NCBI GenBank assembly: GCA_022661535.1
Contig: JAKULF010000009.1
Span: 1,240,001 to 1,304,000, forward strand
DNA from: Eutypa lata
Lineage: Eukaryota; Ascomycota; Sordariomycetes; Xylariales; Diatrypaceae
Length of the DNA: 64,000 bases
Direction of reading: 5' to 3'
The notes under the pieces were generated by a model. It was not told the origin of the DNA, made no database searches, and was given only the letters and a program-made list of their open reading frames with translations. Of the stretch, positions 26,886 through 38,482 are shown one piece after another; position 1 is the first letter of the stretch; each line of letters begins with the position of its first letter. Made by a program: the position numbers and the translations under genes.

Positions 26886-27838
26886 ATACGTAGACAAGCG
26901 GGTAAGCTTAGACCTGGCTGGTTCCAGGTTTATGTCGCAAGTGCAAGCGAGTAACCAAGCAAAGCAGGTAATGATTGATGGGTCACGGCTGGGTTATGGA
27001 TGGGATGGGATGGGATGGGGGTATGCGGATAGGTAATGAATGAGGCATGACGCTTATGACGGATGGTTGGGGTTTTATAATTAAAAATCGGTTAAATATA
27101 TTAAATTACTTGAGCTAATACATGCATTTTCAAATAAATTCATGGTGTCTGTCTGTCTGTCTGTCTGTCTGCTTGCTTAACTCACTTTACTTGGTGTTTG
27201 TTCAGCCTCTATTGGAAGCATGTTTAAGTGAAGCTTCATTAACGAGCTGTGTGTGTAAGTAAGTAGTTGATATAAATTAGGACGACGACCACCCGTAACT
27301 TGGTGGACTTTACATAATAAAAGTTGTAGGATTAGTTCACTATATTCCATATTTTGTCCAAAGATACGAAGGTGGTTTGTATTATAGCTGCTATGGCGTA
27401 TCCTTCTTTTGATGATGGGGTTACGTTTCGCCCTTTACTTGATCATTGCAAAAGTATGAATTTGGTCGTTAAATGTTTGAAGTGGATCTGGGGCAGGAAG
27501 CAGCATGTGATGATGCCCCGCCACACCTCAATTCAACACTGTCCATCTACTTCGTGATCAGTGAGGAGGAACAGCGCTAGTCTTGCACATAGTTTTGTGG
27601 GATGCAACATAATATCTACCTTGTTGAAAAAGAATTGTTAAGATGGTCTTGCCTTGCCGTTGCTTAGCTGTCTATGTAGGTAAGTAGTTATGTATGTGAA
27701 TCTCATTTCCACCCCGCCTCTTTAAAAGGGATCGAAGACCTCAGACCAACTAACCTTGAATCGTTATCGCCAACAAGTGTGGTGTGGTGGGGGCGATGGA
27801 AGATCTAAAAACAAAAAAGAAGAGGCCTGAAAAAATAT
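26886..27838. other. Intergenic region
   Basis: Follows the 569-residue protein gene and holds its 3' end. Contains GGGAT pentamers near 26998-27018 and a TGTC repeat at 27146-27171. No gene recognised. Confidence 0.5.
27146..27171. repeat. TGTC tetranucleotide repeat
   Basis: Six and a half units of TGTC in a non-coding region. Confidence 0.9.
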
Positions 27839-27909
27839 GCGGCTGTTGAGAATCGAACTCAAGTTTTCACGGCCACAACGTGATGTACTAACCACTATAC
27901 GACAGCCGC
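27839..27909 (-). tRNA. tRNA-His (GTG anticodon)
   Basis: Read on the minus strand, the 71-nt sequence folds as a full cloverleaf. The 7-bp acceptor stem pairs GCGGCTG with CAGCCGC. The D-loop holds AGTGGTTAGTA. The anticodon stem pairs TCACG with CGTGA around loop TTGTGGC, whose anticodon is GTG. The T-arm pairs TTGAG with CTCAA around TTCGATT. There is no intron, and CCA is not encoded, as usual in eukaryotes. Confidence 0.97.
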
Positions 27910-29413
27910 TTGGTTGTTGTGCAGTTCTTCGCTAATTTGCCTATACAAAGCCGGATCATGCAGCCAGACCTGATTTCTAGATTAATTTAATTGTTTAACC
28001 GAATATGTGCCGAGTTACACTTACTTTATACTTCGATCTAAAGCTACTGTAGCATGTATGTAATTGGGCGAGGAGTGTGGAGAAATATCAGTATCAATCA
28101 TGAAAAGACATGCAATTGGAAGTGTCCCAGGTGCCTATTTATTAATGGGCATAGGTGGAATTGAACTTCAACTTGGTATTGCTAATTATTTAAGATAGAC
28201 AATGTTTGCTGCTACAAGAACCTTGATGACGTCTGAGCAGAAAGCTTGGCGCTTTGCAAATAACCCCTCGCCCGCCCCCTTTCTTTTTTGGCTTGGCGAG
28301 AAGTTGTTTGGCTATGTGAACCTCTATCTTAGCTCTAGTTGTTTAATTAGCTAAGTCGAGAATAGTAATGAGGTTCCTATGATGTTGGGACAAACTATTA
28401 TCTTGAAGGCTGATCCTTATTAGAAAGAAAAAACGCTTATTTTTAAGTAAAATATTGGCATTTACTACTATCTAGGTAGTATACCTAATGCGCAAGCTTT
28501 CTCAAAGATGACTTGCCTATAATGGCGGGTTCTTTGCCCTCTATCTAGAGATGGATATTGGTAATGTGCTCTCACTGAGTAAACCTCTGGTTAGGTACAC
28601 CCAAGATAGACATCACGATATATCTGTCAGCATGTGGTGCATACCCGGGTATCTGGATATCTGGGTATTCGGCTATCGTCTGGTCGTCTGAGTAATCCCC
28701 GCATGGTTTCTCAACTCCGCGGGGTCGCCGCCAGTTACCTGCCTTCGCATCGGCGACCCGGAGCACCGAGCCTCATCGTATGCGAGCATCTTGAATAGAG
28801 ACAGAACACCTACATGGACAGAAAGAGAACAGCTCGCCATCTCGCGTTTTCGTATTACCGGCATGGACCGGCTAGGTCAGATGCTCCGAAGAAGAACCTA
28901 CGTAACTCTACTACCGATCTATGACCATCAGTATAATCCTTTATCTAACATCGTCGGCGGCAGCGGTGATATTGGAGAGGCCGAATACTCATGATGGCGT
29001 GTAGCATGAACACGCAGAAAATGTCTCGGATGTCTTGAATTTCTTCTCTTTCTCCCAAGCCTTCTCATTGGTAATATGTAGCTTATGGCTTGTGCGACAA
29101 GAACAACCCCCGACGTTTGGATTATTCGGGAGGTAAGAAATCCGTCAGCATAGCCTAACAGGTAATAAAAAGGATTGCGCTATGCTCTATGTCATCGCAG
29201 TGTCGTCTATTGTGGTGATAGCAATGCGTAGAGTCATAACCATATATATATATATATATATATCAAAGAAGGGCAACATTTGAGAAGTCAATATTGCACC
29301 ATAGCTTCTCTCGTCTCTATAAACAATACTTATTACCACCACACAGTCGTTGAAGACAAATATATAGCATCCGAATTCACTATATTTCCTCTAATCCTTT
29401 AACACAAGCGACC
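27910..29413. other. Intergenic region
   Basis: AT-rich spacer between the tRNA and the nitroreductase gene. A CTATCTAGGTAG element lies near 28469-28480 and an AT dinucleotide repeat at 29242-29263. The short open frames at 28572-28994 have no recognisable family. The last 150 nt should hold the nitroreductase promoter. Confidence 0.5.
29242..29263. repeat. AT dinucleotide repeat
   Basis: Eleven uninterrupted AT units about 150 nt before the nitroreductase start codon. Confidence 0.9.
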
Positions 29414-30094
29414 ATGCAACTACAAGAAGCAATCCGAACCCGGCACTCGACGCGCCAATTCCTACCGGCGGAAGTCCCCGTCTCAATCCTCGAAAACGCC
29501 CTCCAACTCGCAACGCACTCCCCGTCCAACTCCAACACGCAGCCCTGGCGCCTCTTCATCGTGCGCGGCGCCGCGCTCACGCGCCTCAGCGACAAGCTCC
29601 ACGAGCGCGCGTCCACCGCGTTATCCGCGAACGAGGCGCCGGCCCGCGCCATGACGCTGCCCCCGGGGCTCCAGCACTACCGGTCCGAGCTGGGGGCGCA
29701 GATCTACGGCGTCGAGGGCCTGGGCATCCTGCGGAGCGACACGGCGGGCCACGCCGGGGCCGTGCTGCGCAACTACCGCTTCTTCGGGGCCCCCGCCGCC
29801 TTCATCGTCTGCGTGCGGCGCGACCTGCTCGACGCGGTCGAGGCCGCGCCCCTCTGCGTCGGCATGTACCTGCAGACGCTGCTGCTGGCGCTGACGGAGG
29901 CCGGCGTGGCGAGCTGCGTGCAGATTGCCATCGCGGCGTACCCGGATGTGGTGAGGGCGGAGGTCGGGATTCCGGCGGATTTGGAGGTCCTTTGTGGGGT
30001 CTCGGTGGGATATGAGGACCAGGCTGCGAAGATCAATCACTGTAGGATTGGGAGGGAGGCGGTGGGGAAGACTACTGTCTGGGTTGATGAATAG
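29414..30094 (+). CDS. Nitroreductase-family FMN oxidoreductase
   Basis: Intronless gene for 226 residues, normal for the family. The N-terminal AIRTRHSTRQFLP holds the Arg-His-Ser-x-Arg pattern that binds FMN phosphate. HSPSNSNTQPWRLFIVRG is the classical second FMN-binding segment, and the C-terminal GVSVGYED is the usual closing strand. Members form homodimers and use NAD(P)H to reduce nitroaromatics, quinones or enones; the substrate here cannot be read from sequence. No targeting signal, so probably cytosolic. The coding sequence is strikingly GC-rich in its first two thirds, with almost only G or C at third positions, and has no intron. This family is common in bacteria, so an old transfer is possible, though many fungal genes look alike. 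Confidence 0.92.
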   Translation: MQLQEAIRTRHSTRQFLPAEVPVSILENALQLATHSPSNSNTQPWRLFIVRGAALTRLSDKLHERASTALSANEAPARAMTLPPGLQHYRSELGAQIYGVEGLGILRSDTAGHAGAVLRNYRFFGAPAAFIVCVRRDLLDAVEAAPLCVGMYLQTLLLALTEAGVASCVQIAIAAYPDVVRAEVGIPADLEVLCGVSVGYEDQAAKINHCRIGREAVGKTTVWVDE

Positions 30095-31087
30095 GGGGGT
30101 AGTGGGGTAGAGGGATAGGTGTGAGAGTTGGTTTGTGGGATGATAATTACTTAGGTAGTTGGAGGGTGATGGTAGTGCCGGTATGGGGTGAGTATGGTAT
30201 TATTTGTGTGTATAGTGCTATTGGTGAGATTTCATAACTGCAGACATCACTCCCCTTTCATAGAAATAAGGCATTTAGATCATCAAGGGCGAACTACACT
30301 CATTACACTGAAAAGCCACTATAGGAGTATACATTGAGCTATAAGTGCATATTCTACTTCTTCAAGATAGTATATAATACATAGACATGGTAGTTACGCT
30401 CGCACTATACAAAGTAGAGAGATGGCACAGGTACTATTAACCTGGTAGCAAGAGCAGATATGACAAACGATTCGATTTGGTCTTGCATTTCCACTGTGAA
30501 GTCATAGTATTAAGTAGCCATGCCCGGTACAGAATAGCAGATTATGGTCATTAAAGAATCTTTGTTCTAAATCTTTAGCGTCGTAGTCTTTTCCTAAGAC
30601 ATTAGCATGAAGAAGAACAAAGCCGGTAGACATCTAAGACACCATTATCCGGAGTGGTTCAGCCATTGACTGAAAGCAGCATGAAGCTTCTTGCTAGTGC
30701 ATTCCTCACATAGTCTTGTTTCAGCCCCAAACCAGAAAGATCCATAGTGGTTTCCTGAAAGCAGAGCATGTCTCTTGGACGGATGCAATCGACTACAATA
30801 ATTGAACTACTTTGTTCAAAATCTAGGGTAGACCCCCCTTCTTCTTCCTCTTCTTAACACACCTTGATTTACCTCTCCCACCTACTCCTCCCACCTCTAT
30901 TTGTTCACAAACCTCCCAAGTGTTCATCGCACTTTAGATACGGGTTGAATATCTCATGCTTCCCTGACACATTCAACTCGTCTTGGGAAATCTTAATTTT
31001 CACACGCTTAACACAAGAGAAATCAGCCAAGAGCAAAAAAGAAAACGAGATAAAATAGAAAGAAGAAGAAAGAAAAAAGTCCTCACG
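30095..31087. other. Intergenic region
   Basis: AT-rich spacer between two plus-strand genes. The pyrimidine-rich stretch around 30836-30900 is a likely promoter feature of the acidic protein gene. No other gene seen. Confidence 0.5.
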
Positions 31088-32548
31088 ATGGTGACAACAC
31101 GCCAAAACAACAAGCGCAAGATCCAAGAGATGCAAGAGATCCCAGCGTACCAAGGACCCGACCCCGCTCTTAGGGGAGGCCTAACCCTAGAACAAGTGGC
31201 CCAGCAGGAGGCTCTGTTCAAGAAATGGGGGACTATTGGGCCACAGGGCCAGATCCGTATGTACACCGGCGCCAGTTACAGCGGTAACCGCCTCCACCCC
31301 CAGCCTGCGAAGTTACCAAACGGCGTCGACATGCCGTATGAGATGTTCTATAGACCCGGACGTCTCCCTTCCCCCAACCCTCAAACCCATAACCAGGGAG
31401 CCCCCGACGCCGCTGCCCATGCCGACTACGTCTGGACCTCTCCCGCCGAGGCCGCCAGAGTCGCCGCTGAAGCCAAAGCCGACGCGGAATACGAGGCGTT
31501 CAAGAAGGAGCGGGACACGGACAACGAAGAAGACGACTATGATGAAGACAACGACGAGGAGGCGATGCAGGAGACTGAGACGCCTGCGCCTTCGACTTCG
31601 ACCAACAGGCCTCCTACCACCTTCCGACCCTTCCGGAGAGCCCTGGCGGTCGTAAGCGAGGATGACAGCGACTCGGACGCGGGCTCCGAGGCCGGCGCAG
31701 CGGGCCGCGAGCCGGCGACGGGGCAGGAGATCGCGCCGACGACGCCGGCCCAGAAGGCGGCCCAGGTGGAGCGCGAAGCGCGCCTCGCGACCGTTCTGGC
31801 CCACAAGCACGAGAACATGTGGAAGGTGGAGGAGGAGGAGGAGGAGGAGGAGCTCGCCGACGACGACAACAGTGACGCGCTATCGTCATCGCCGTCGTCG
31901 TCTTCGTCGGAGTCCGACGAAGATTTGAATGTGGACCTCAACGCGGGCGTCGACGAGCATCCGAAATGGGACGATGGCTCGAGCGGCATCAGCGAGGGCG
32001 GCAGCGAGTCGCATTACAGCTACGAGATCGACTCCGGGGACGAGCCGTGGGAGGAGCAGCCCAAGGCCCCCCGTTACTTCAAGTGGCGCGTCTACCTGTA
32101 CATTGCGCGGGTGCTGAACTTCATGGCGCGCATGCGCAGCCTGGGCATCGACCCCTTCGATGCCGATATGATACACGCGCAGTTCCCGGAGAAGCTCCAG
32201 GATATCAGCACGCGGGGTGATGAGGATGAGGAGGAGGATGATGACGATGATGATGAAGAAGAGGAGGAGGAGGAAGATGATGAAGATGAAGATGAGGAGG
32301 ACGAGGACGAGGAAGGGGTGAAGAAGGACAAGGGCAAGGCGAAGCTTTCGGCTAAGCGAAAGGCGTACGTGCTCGAGAAGGCCGCCGATAGGGCCGATGC
32401 TATGCTCGAAGTGCTGCTGGAGATGAGTAGAGACGAGCTCCTGGAGTGCTATAAGACGGCGGAGAAGTACCGGAAGGATCTGTTGAACAGCGGTATCAAT
32501 ATCAACGGGATGCTGTTCAACCAGCGGCCCGGAGAGGCGTATTATTAA
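31088..32548 (+). CDS. Highly acidic low-complexity hypothetical protein
   Basis: Intronless gene for 486 residues from the ATG at 31088; the frame is open further upstream but without an ATG. The N-terminus MVTTRQNNKRKIQEMQEIP is basic and could be a nuclear-localisation signal. Residues 20-110 are moderately ordered (GGLTLEQVAQQEALFKKWG, YSGNRLHPQP). Several Asp/Glu runs follow, the longest near residues 376-415, with Ser-rich patches near 262-280. An ordered helical segment lies between them (RYFKWRVYLYIARVLNFMAR), and the C-terminus is helical (KRKAYVLEKAADRADAMLEV). The acidic runs with basic ends recall histone chaperones or other nuclear proteins, but no family domain is recognised. 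Function unknown. Confidence 0.75.
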   Translation: MVTTRQNNKRKIQEMQEIPAYQGPDPALRGGLTLEQVAQQEALFKKWGTIGPQGQIRMYTGASYSGNRLHPQPAKLPNGVDMPYEMFYRPGRLPSPNPQTHNQGAPDAAAHADYVWTSPAEAARVAAEAKADAEYEAFKKERDTDNEEDDYDEDNDEEAMQETETPAPSTSTNRPPTTFRPFRRALAVVSEDDSDSDAGSEAGAAGREPATGQEIAPTTPAQKAAQVEREARLATVLAHKHENMWKVEEEEEEEELADDDNSDALSSSPSSSSSESDEDLNVDLNAGVDEHPKWDDGSSGISEGGSESHYSYEIDSGDEPWEEQPKAPRYFKWRVYLYIARVLNFMARMRSLGIDPFDADMIHAQFPEKLQDISTRGDEDEEEDDDDDDEEEEEEEDDEDEDEEDEDEEGVKKDKGKAKLSAKRKAYVLEKAADRADAMLEVLLEMSRDELLECYKTAEKYRKDLLNSGININGMLFNQRPGEAYY

Positions 32549-33519
32549 ACAATGGTGGTTTCTTAATTGGCTGGTTATTGGTGGAAAAGGGGAAGGGTGA
32601 TGTGTTCACTGGAATGGGAGATTAGGGGATGGTGAGGTTTTGAGGAAGGGATATCTAGTGTAGGGAAAGAAATCGGAGACCGTAAAGTTTTTTTTCCTTT
32701 CTTTCTTTTTGTTTCAATGGATGTGTTGATAGTATGATAATACCATGCTAAACGTTTTGGTCTATAATGGATGAATAGAGTTGTTCTTGTTGGCATCTCT
32801 GGTGAACTGTTAAAGGGGCTATGCTTTTAGCAGTCGAGTAGACATGCACGTCAGTGTTCATCCATAACTACTTACCTACTACTTAAGTACTTACTCGGAG
32901 TCACATCATGGCTGCGTAGATATGGACTAAGACATGTAAAGTTTCCAGAAGGGCTCAACGACAATATATACAAGATGAAATAAAGTATTACGCCTCTGAA
33001 CGTATACGCCAATTGTGTGTAGAAGTGACATCCTCGAAAGGCGAAGCCTAGCTGGTTGACTTCATCTGCTCTGTTAGGGCGGATATGGATATGTGCAAGA
33101 GACTTGCGGAGTTACATACCTACATCCCCTGGAACTTGCAGATGATGCTTTAGGCTACTAAACAGTCAGATTTAGGAAGCGCTGTACTGATGAAGAAGGT
33201 AGAAAATGTAACTTCGTGTCTTCGGATAAACAACATGCTGCGTCAAGTCATAGGATCTTTATCAACCTTGTTTTTTTCTTCCTGAGCGGGATGCTAGTCC
33301 CAGATTCATCGCTGAGCCATAGTAACCTTCCGTTGGAGTAGTAAAGTACTGAAATAGTGCCATAGGGACTTGCTTTTCATGGACACGTAATTCGGAGACC
33401 ATTCATATTGTTTCATCAACTGTGTTTTTTTTTTCTTTCATTCATATTGATCACTGGTAAAGCTCGTCTAAAAAGCTCACAAGATGGGATGGGACGTCCA
33501 TATACAATATATTGATTCC
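32549..33519. other. Convergent intergenic region
   Basis: Lies between convergent genes and should contain two 3' ends. T-rich tracts occur near 32686-32704 and 33425-33435. No gene recognised. Confidence 0.5.
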
Positions 33520-34984
33520 TCAACCCTTAGCAGCACCGGCTTTGATCAATAAGATATCGCCGTCATCGACGACGTATTCCTTGCCTTTCGTCATGACCTT
33601 ACCCTTAGCCTTAACCTCGGCCTCGTCACCCAGCTCCTTCAACATGGTGAAGTTGAACACTACAGCTTGGATAAAGGTCTTCTCAAAGTCAGTGTGGATG
33701 ACTCCAGCAGCTTGAGGTGCCTTGGTGCCTTCTCTGATAGTCCATTGTCTAACCTCGTCTGGACCGACAGTGAAGAAGCTGCGAAGGTGGAGAGCCTTTC
33801 GCATAGTGGTGATAACCTTGGGTAGTGAAGACTCGATACCAAGCTTCTTGCACTCCTCTTCAGCTTCCGCCTCGGTCTCAAAACCAGTCAGTCGCTCTTC
33901 AAAAGACACCGAGATGGGCAGGATGGGGTCGCCAGCAGCGTGTTCCTTCATCCACTCGGCAATCTTGGCAAGATGTTTGTTCTTCTTGCGGGTATAATCT
34001 TTCTCCGACAGGTTGACCAGATACACCACTGGTTTTGCGGAGAGAAGGAATAGTGTGTTGATGACCTCGACCTGGTGGCAATTGTTAGTAAATCCGACTA
34101 ACAACGTACTTCCAAAAGAAACAGTGTATGAATGTATGTTATCAGAGTGTGGTTTTTATCTCAGTACGACCTCGAGCGTTGTTTTAGTTGAGGTGTTCGA
34201 AGAGCTGGGATTAGTTCAGGCGCTATGGCCCTTTGTCATCATGAAAGAATGGTGATTGGCGAAAAGTGATAAATGAAGCTTGTTTTCTTACCTCCTTGGG
34301 AGACCAGTTGCCCTTCCGGACATCCTTGCCATCCTTCAACCACGCGAGGACCTTTTCTATCATGGCCTCTTCCTCCTTTGCCTTCTTCAACTCCAGACTT
34401 TGTCCACCCAACCTGGTCTTCTTCTTGGAATTCTCTATCGCCTTCTCGACGAACTCGATATCTTTTAATCGCAGTTCCTCGGCAATGATTTCCAAATCTC
34501 TGACGGGGTTGACATCGCCCTCGACGTGAATGATCTCGGCATCATCGAAACACCGCACGACTTGGAAAATAGCGTCGACAGCTCTGATGTGTGATAAGAA
34601 AGCATTGCCCAGACCAGCACCGGTTGATGCACCTCTTGTCAGACCAGCTATGTCGTAGACTGTTAAGTGTGCGGGTACCCGCGACTTGGGCTTATATTTC
34701 TCGACGAGCCAGTCATATCGATCATCAGGGACAATGACACGAGATTCTTCTGGATCGATGGTGGCATAAGGGAAATTCTTTTTAAAAATGTTTGGTCAGC
34801 CCTCTAATCGTAGTGAGGTGACGTCCGATGAACCTACGGCGGGGTTACCGAGATGGCACTTAGTGATGGCCTGGAACAGCGTCGATTTGCCGACGTTTGC
34901 GAGACCAACAATACCACTCTTCAAGTTGTTGCCAGGACGACCCAGAAGAACCTTCTCCTCAACGACAACCTTTTTGGGAGGCAT
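33520..34984 (-). CDS. OLA1: Obg-like ATPase 1 (YchF/OLA1 family)
   Basis: Three exons read leftwards: 34984-34838, 34777-34292 and 34071-33520, with introns of 60 and 220 nt. The product has 394 residues, the standard length. The P-loop GLANVGKST lies at residues 27-35 and [20 protein letters not shown] follows across the first intron. [20 protein letters not shown] is the G3/switch II region. [13 protein letters not shown] carries NLSE in place of the GTPase NKxD, which is why this family prefers ATP. A C-terminal TGS domain contains [16 protein letters not shown] and ends [14 protein letters not shown]. Known relatives bind ribosomes and are linked to stress responses and translation. The protein is cytosolic. 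The start is confirmed by the conserved MPPKK opening. Confidence 0.97.
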
Positions 34985-36277
34985 CTTACGTTTCTTCTTA
35001 TGTGCGTAGCTACGTGTAGTAATGTAGGGTATAGATTTATTAACCTTACGGTTGCGGCATCTAGGCGCAACAGTGTGGTAGAAGTGAAGAGGAAAGGCAG
35101 AACTTGCTGCGGTAGGTGGAAAGAGGCGGGGAAGAGAAACGAAGGCAATGGAGGACGCAAGAAGGGAAGACGTAGTAGGAGATTTTGGGCTGAGACCAGC
35201 CTCAAAAACCGGGTCAAATCACCTCTTGAGAGATCTAAACTTTAGATGGCCACCAATCACCAAGGGGGATTCAGGATATGATGAGAGAGGAGAGAGAGAG
35301 TGTGTGTGTGGGAGATGGGACACAAATGTCCGTCGTCCTTTTGGAGGGGTTTGTTGCAGGTCAAAAGAAGAAAAAATGTGAGAAGAAAAAGCTTGCAGAT
35401 GAGTACCTATTAGTTATGGGTCCCAATCAGAAAAGAGAATTCGGAGCCCACCCAGCTGCTGGTTAGCTAACCCCACCTGCCTATACGTACCTGTATGTAC
35501 AATACCTAGTCTAGAGCTACCCAGCCTCCAGGAGCCCAGTGGCTTAAGGCGGGCTGAGGGAAATGCGCCGGAACTCGGCTATTCATTAACCCGATTGAAT
35601 ATCACGCGGGGATCCATCTCGGTGAGGCGGCATGGAGGTGCAGCCCAGTGGTGACCACATTAGGCAGTTGGAGATTGAACCCTGAAACCCCACCTATATG
35701 CGCCTGTCCTGTCTGCTGGAATGCTTGGAATGGTATTCGTATGCTGTTGGAGTCTGTCTGCCTTGTCTTCACAAGCTGTGTGCTGTGGTGTCATAGTTTT
35801 CCGCGTATTTTAGACGCATACGCTGTTTCTGGTCCCGCATTGAGCTAACCCCAGGTCGTCCTTCAGGTTACTTACGTACGTTACGTATGCACACAGAGTC
35901 AGTCACATTGATAGGACGGGAATCTCCAACCAAAGGAGCCGCAACATGTTATTCATCATCATCGCTTGCTCAAAACTAACCTTTCAGTTCTATCTACAGC
36001 ATTCCGTTTGATGTTGGTAAATATCAACCAAGTCTCGACGATCCTCTCCTACCCTTTGTAAATATATTTAGCATCATAGATATCAATCAATTAGCTAGTA
36101 TCTCCAGGGAATCAATTATACTGAATATAGATTACTTATTAGCTATAGCTTGCTGCCCACCCCAATCTACACACACGCTTGCCTACCTACTCATCTTCGA
36201 AACACACTTGAAGTACGATAGAATCTCACGAGATCCAGCTTTCGACTCCGATCCTATTTAATCACTACTAGCCTATC
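34985..36277. other. Divergent intergenic region
   Basis: About 1.3 kb between the OLA1 gene (minus) and the PPPDE peptidase gene (plus), probably holding both promoters. Includes a GA/GT-rich stretch near 35281-35312. No gene recognised. Confidence 0.5.
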
Positions 36278-37173
36278 ATGTCGACTAAGAAGCCTTCTAG
36301 AGTATCAAGGTCGTCATCTCACAGGTCGACTCTCTCGCTCTCTCGAACCGAAGTCGTCATCAATGTCTACGATCTATTACCCGTAAGCTCCCCTATCATA
36401 TTCCCACCAGCCCATTCCATTCCTTGCTCTCAAACCCTGACCCCATCAAACATCAAACCATGTCGTACGTTTCATCATCTAACCCAACCCCCTCGCCCTG
36501 TCTCTAGGCTGGCCGTCTCTCCTCCGTCCTCTGGACAGTAGGTGCCTCCCTGCTTCACTCGGGCGTCGTGATCAACGGAAAAGAATACGCATATGGGGGC
36601 CACGACAAGCGCGGAACCACAGGCGTATACTGGACGAGGCCGCGAACGGAACCCCCGGGTGGCAGCTTCCGCACGGAGCTGCTGCATGGCTTCACGTTCG
36701 CCACGCAGGCCGAGATCGACACCATCGTACGCCATTGCTCCGACGAGTTCCAGGGCACCGCCTACAACCTGCTGACGCGCAACTGCAACCACTTCACCTC
36801 GTACCTGTGCCAGAAGCTGACGGGCCGCCCGGGCCCCGCCTGGCTCAACCGCGCCGCGAGCATCGGCGTCGCCCTCCCTTGCGTCGTGCCGCGCGATTGG
36901 ATCGAGCCGCCTGATTATGAGGGTGTTTCGGGCGAGCTGGTGGAGGATGATGGTGATGATAATGGTGATGACGACGATGATGATACGGAGCGCACGAGGA
37001 TGCTGAGGGGAGCAGCAGCAACACATAGTGACGGGGAGTCTGAACCGGGGCAGCTGGATCAACAGGCTGATGGACACCGACAAGGCGGCAATGGGAAAAG
37101 GAAGGGGAAGGGGCCTACGAGGGATTCGAGTGGACGAACACTCCCTGCTGCGGAGAGGGCGCCTACGGAGTGA
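36278..37173 (+). CDS. PPPDE (DeSI-type) cysteine isopeptidase
   Basis: Two exons, 36278-36382 and 36508-37173, with a 125-nt intron (GTAAGC donor, CTCTAG acceptor); the product has 256 residues. The PPPDE domain fills about residues 25-170. It begins TEVVINVYDLLP and the catalytic His is in SLLHSGVVINGKEYAYGG (His52). The catalytic Cys is in YNLLTRNCNHFTSYLCQKL (about residue 128). The segment AWLNRAASIGVALPCVVP closes the fold. Members are papain-like proteases; animal DeSI-1 removes SUMO, and fungal members probably act as deSUMOylating or deubiquitinating isopeptidases in cytosol or nucleus. The N-terminal 24 residues are Ser/Arg-rich, and the tail after residue 180 is acidic then basic and likely disordered. 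Confidence 0.93.
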
Positions 37174-37717
37174 ACTTCTTGACGGAGAGACGTGGTTGAA
37201 CTTGAGATGGAGGAAAGGAAATTGCATAACATGGTGTTCATGGTTAACTGCTGTATTGGATTGGATTATATTGGATTTGGTTAGCTAGGTGTTACCCAGG
37301 CGTACGCGGAATTGTGTGTGGTTTTTTGTTTAATGATACCAGTCAAGACGACTCTTCTCAGGAATGAAGTACACGAGCAAGCAACTAACCCTCTTAGTTA
37401 GCTAGTTCGAAGTTTTGGAGGCACATTGGTTGGTTTATAGTTTGGAGTTTTGCAATATTTGACGATGATTTCTGTCTGTACATGGTGTACCGAGTCGAGT
37501 ACATGCCTCTCTATGGACACAAATCGATGGCATATTATACACAACTGGGTCGTATTCTTAACTTCGTGACGTCTCCAGCTGAATGCATGCATCCGTTCTC
37601 CAACTAGGAGAAACCTAGCAAATCACACACAAAGCGTAGATACACCTCATACACAACAACAGCACCACCACTCCGCATGCACCCACGAGGCCCAACCAAC
37701 CTACGCAAAGCCCTAAC
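37174..37717. other. Convergent intergenic region
   Basis: Holds the 3' ends of the PPPDE peptidase and uS11m genes. No other feature seen. Confidence 0.5.
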
Positions 37718-38482
37718 CTAACCCAACCTCCTCGGCTTCGGACTCCGCGTACCGCCAAACTTCAACCTCGTCGCATCGGAGACCTTGGAGATGGTATGGC
37801 GGAGCATCTTGCCCTCGGCGCCCAGCAGGACCTTGGTGGCGGCCTCGCGGCCGCTCCCGAACCCGCGCAACACCACCTCCATGCTCCGGATGACCTTGTG
37901 CCAGCCGCCCTGGTTCAGCTTGTCCATGACGTAGGCCGTCAGCTGGTAGGCGGCGTCGTAGGACCCGCGCTTCGCCTTGCGGAACCCGATATTGCCCGCC
38001 GACAGGGAGACGATCGACCCCCGGTTCGGCTTCGTCACCGTGATGTGGCAGTTGTGCTTGTGCGCGTACACGTGGAAGTGGAACGGCTCCGTCGCCGGCC
38101 CGAGGTTCTCGAACTGCTTGCTCGTGACGCCCTCCCCGTCCGCGCTCGCCGTGAAGTCCGTTGAGTACGACGAGTTCGACAGGAGGGAGTCGGGGGTCGC
38201 CGACTGGTTCTGGGCCCGCCCCATCACTTTCGCTGTCAGTATGCGCTGCAGGTCTCCCATGTCGCTCGATGCCGAGGGCGGTGTCCGCGGTGGTCCCGTC
38301 GGCCGGGGCTGTGTCTGCTGTTGCTGTTGCTGTGTCGCTTGGTCTATCCGGCTCAGCAGGCTATCTGCTTTCCGGGTGCATGTCTGTGAGAAGGGCCTGG
38401 TGGTGGCCCGGAAATTCGTGTGTAGAGAAGAGGGAATTCGGGAGGTCGTATTCGCCACGAGGCGACATGATGGGCGGCTCAT
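37718..38482 (-). CDS. uS11m: Mitochondrial small-subunit ribosomal protein uS11m
   Basis: Intronless gene for 254 residues, starting at the ATG at 38482. The N-terminal 40 residues are rich in Arg, Ser and Thr without acidic residues (MSRPSCRLVANTTSRIPSSL), as expected for a mitochondrial targeting peptide. A glutamine/proline-rich linker follows with seven Gln in eight residues. The uS11 fold occupies the C-terminal 120 residues: FHFHVYAHKHNCHITVTKP, GSIVSLSAGNIGFRKAKRGS, AAYQLTAYVMDKL and MEVVLRGFGSGREAATKVLL. In bacterial uS11 this region binds the 16S rRNA platform near the mRNA exit. The tail GGTRSPKPRRLG is basic, as in relatives. The gene is divergent from TIM44, another mitochondrial gene, across 474 nt. 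Confidence 0.93.
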   Translation of the reverse strand: MSRPSCRLVANTTSRIPSSLHTNFRATTRPFSQTCTRKADSLLSRIDQATQQQQQQTQPRPTGPPRTPPSASSDMGDLQRILTAKVMGRAQNQSATPDSLLSNSSYSTDFTASADGEGVTSKQFENLGPATEPFHFHVYAHKHNCHITVTKPNRGSIVSLSAGNIGFRKAKRGSYDAAYQLTAYVMDKLNQGGWHKVIRSMEVVLRGFGSGREAATKVLLGAEGKMLRHTISKVSDATRLKFGGTRSPKPRRLG

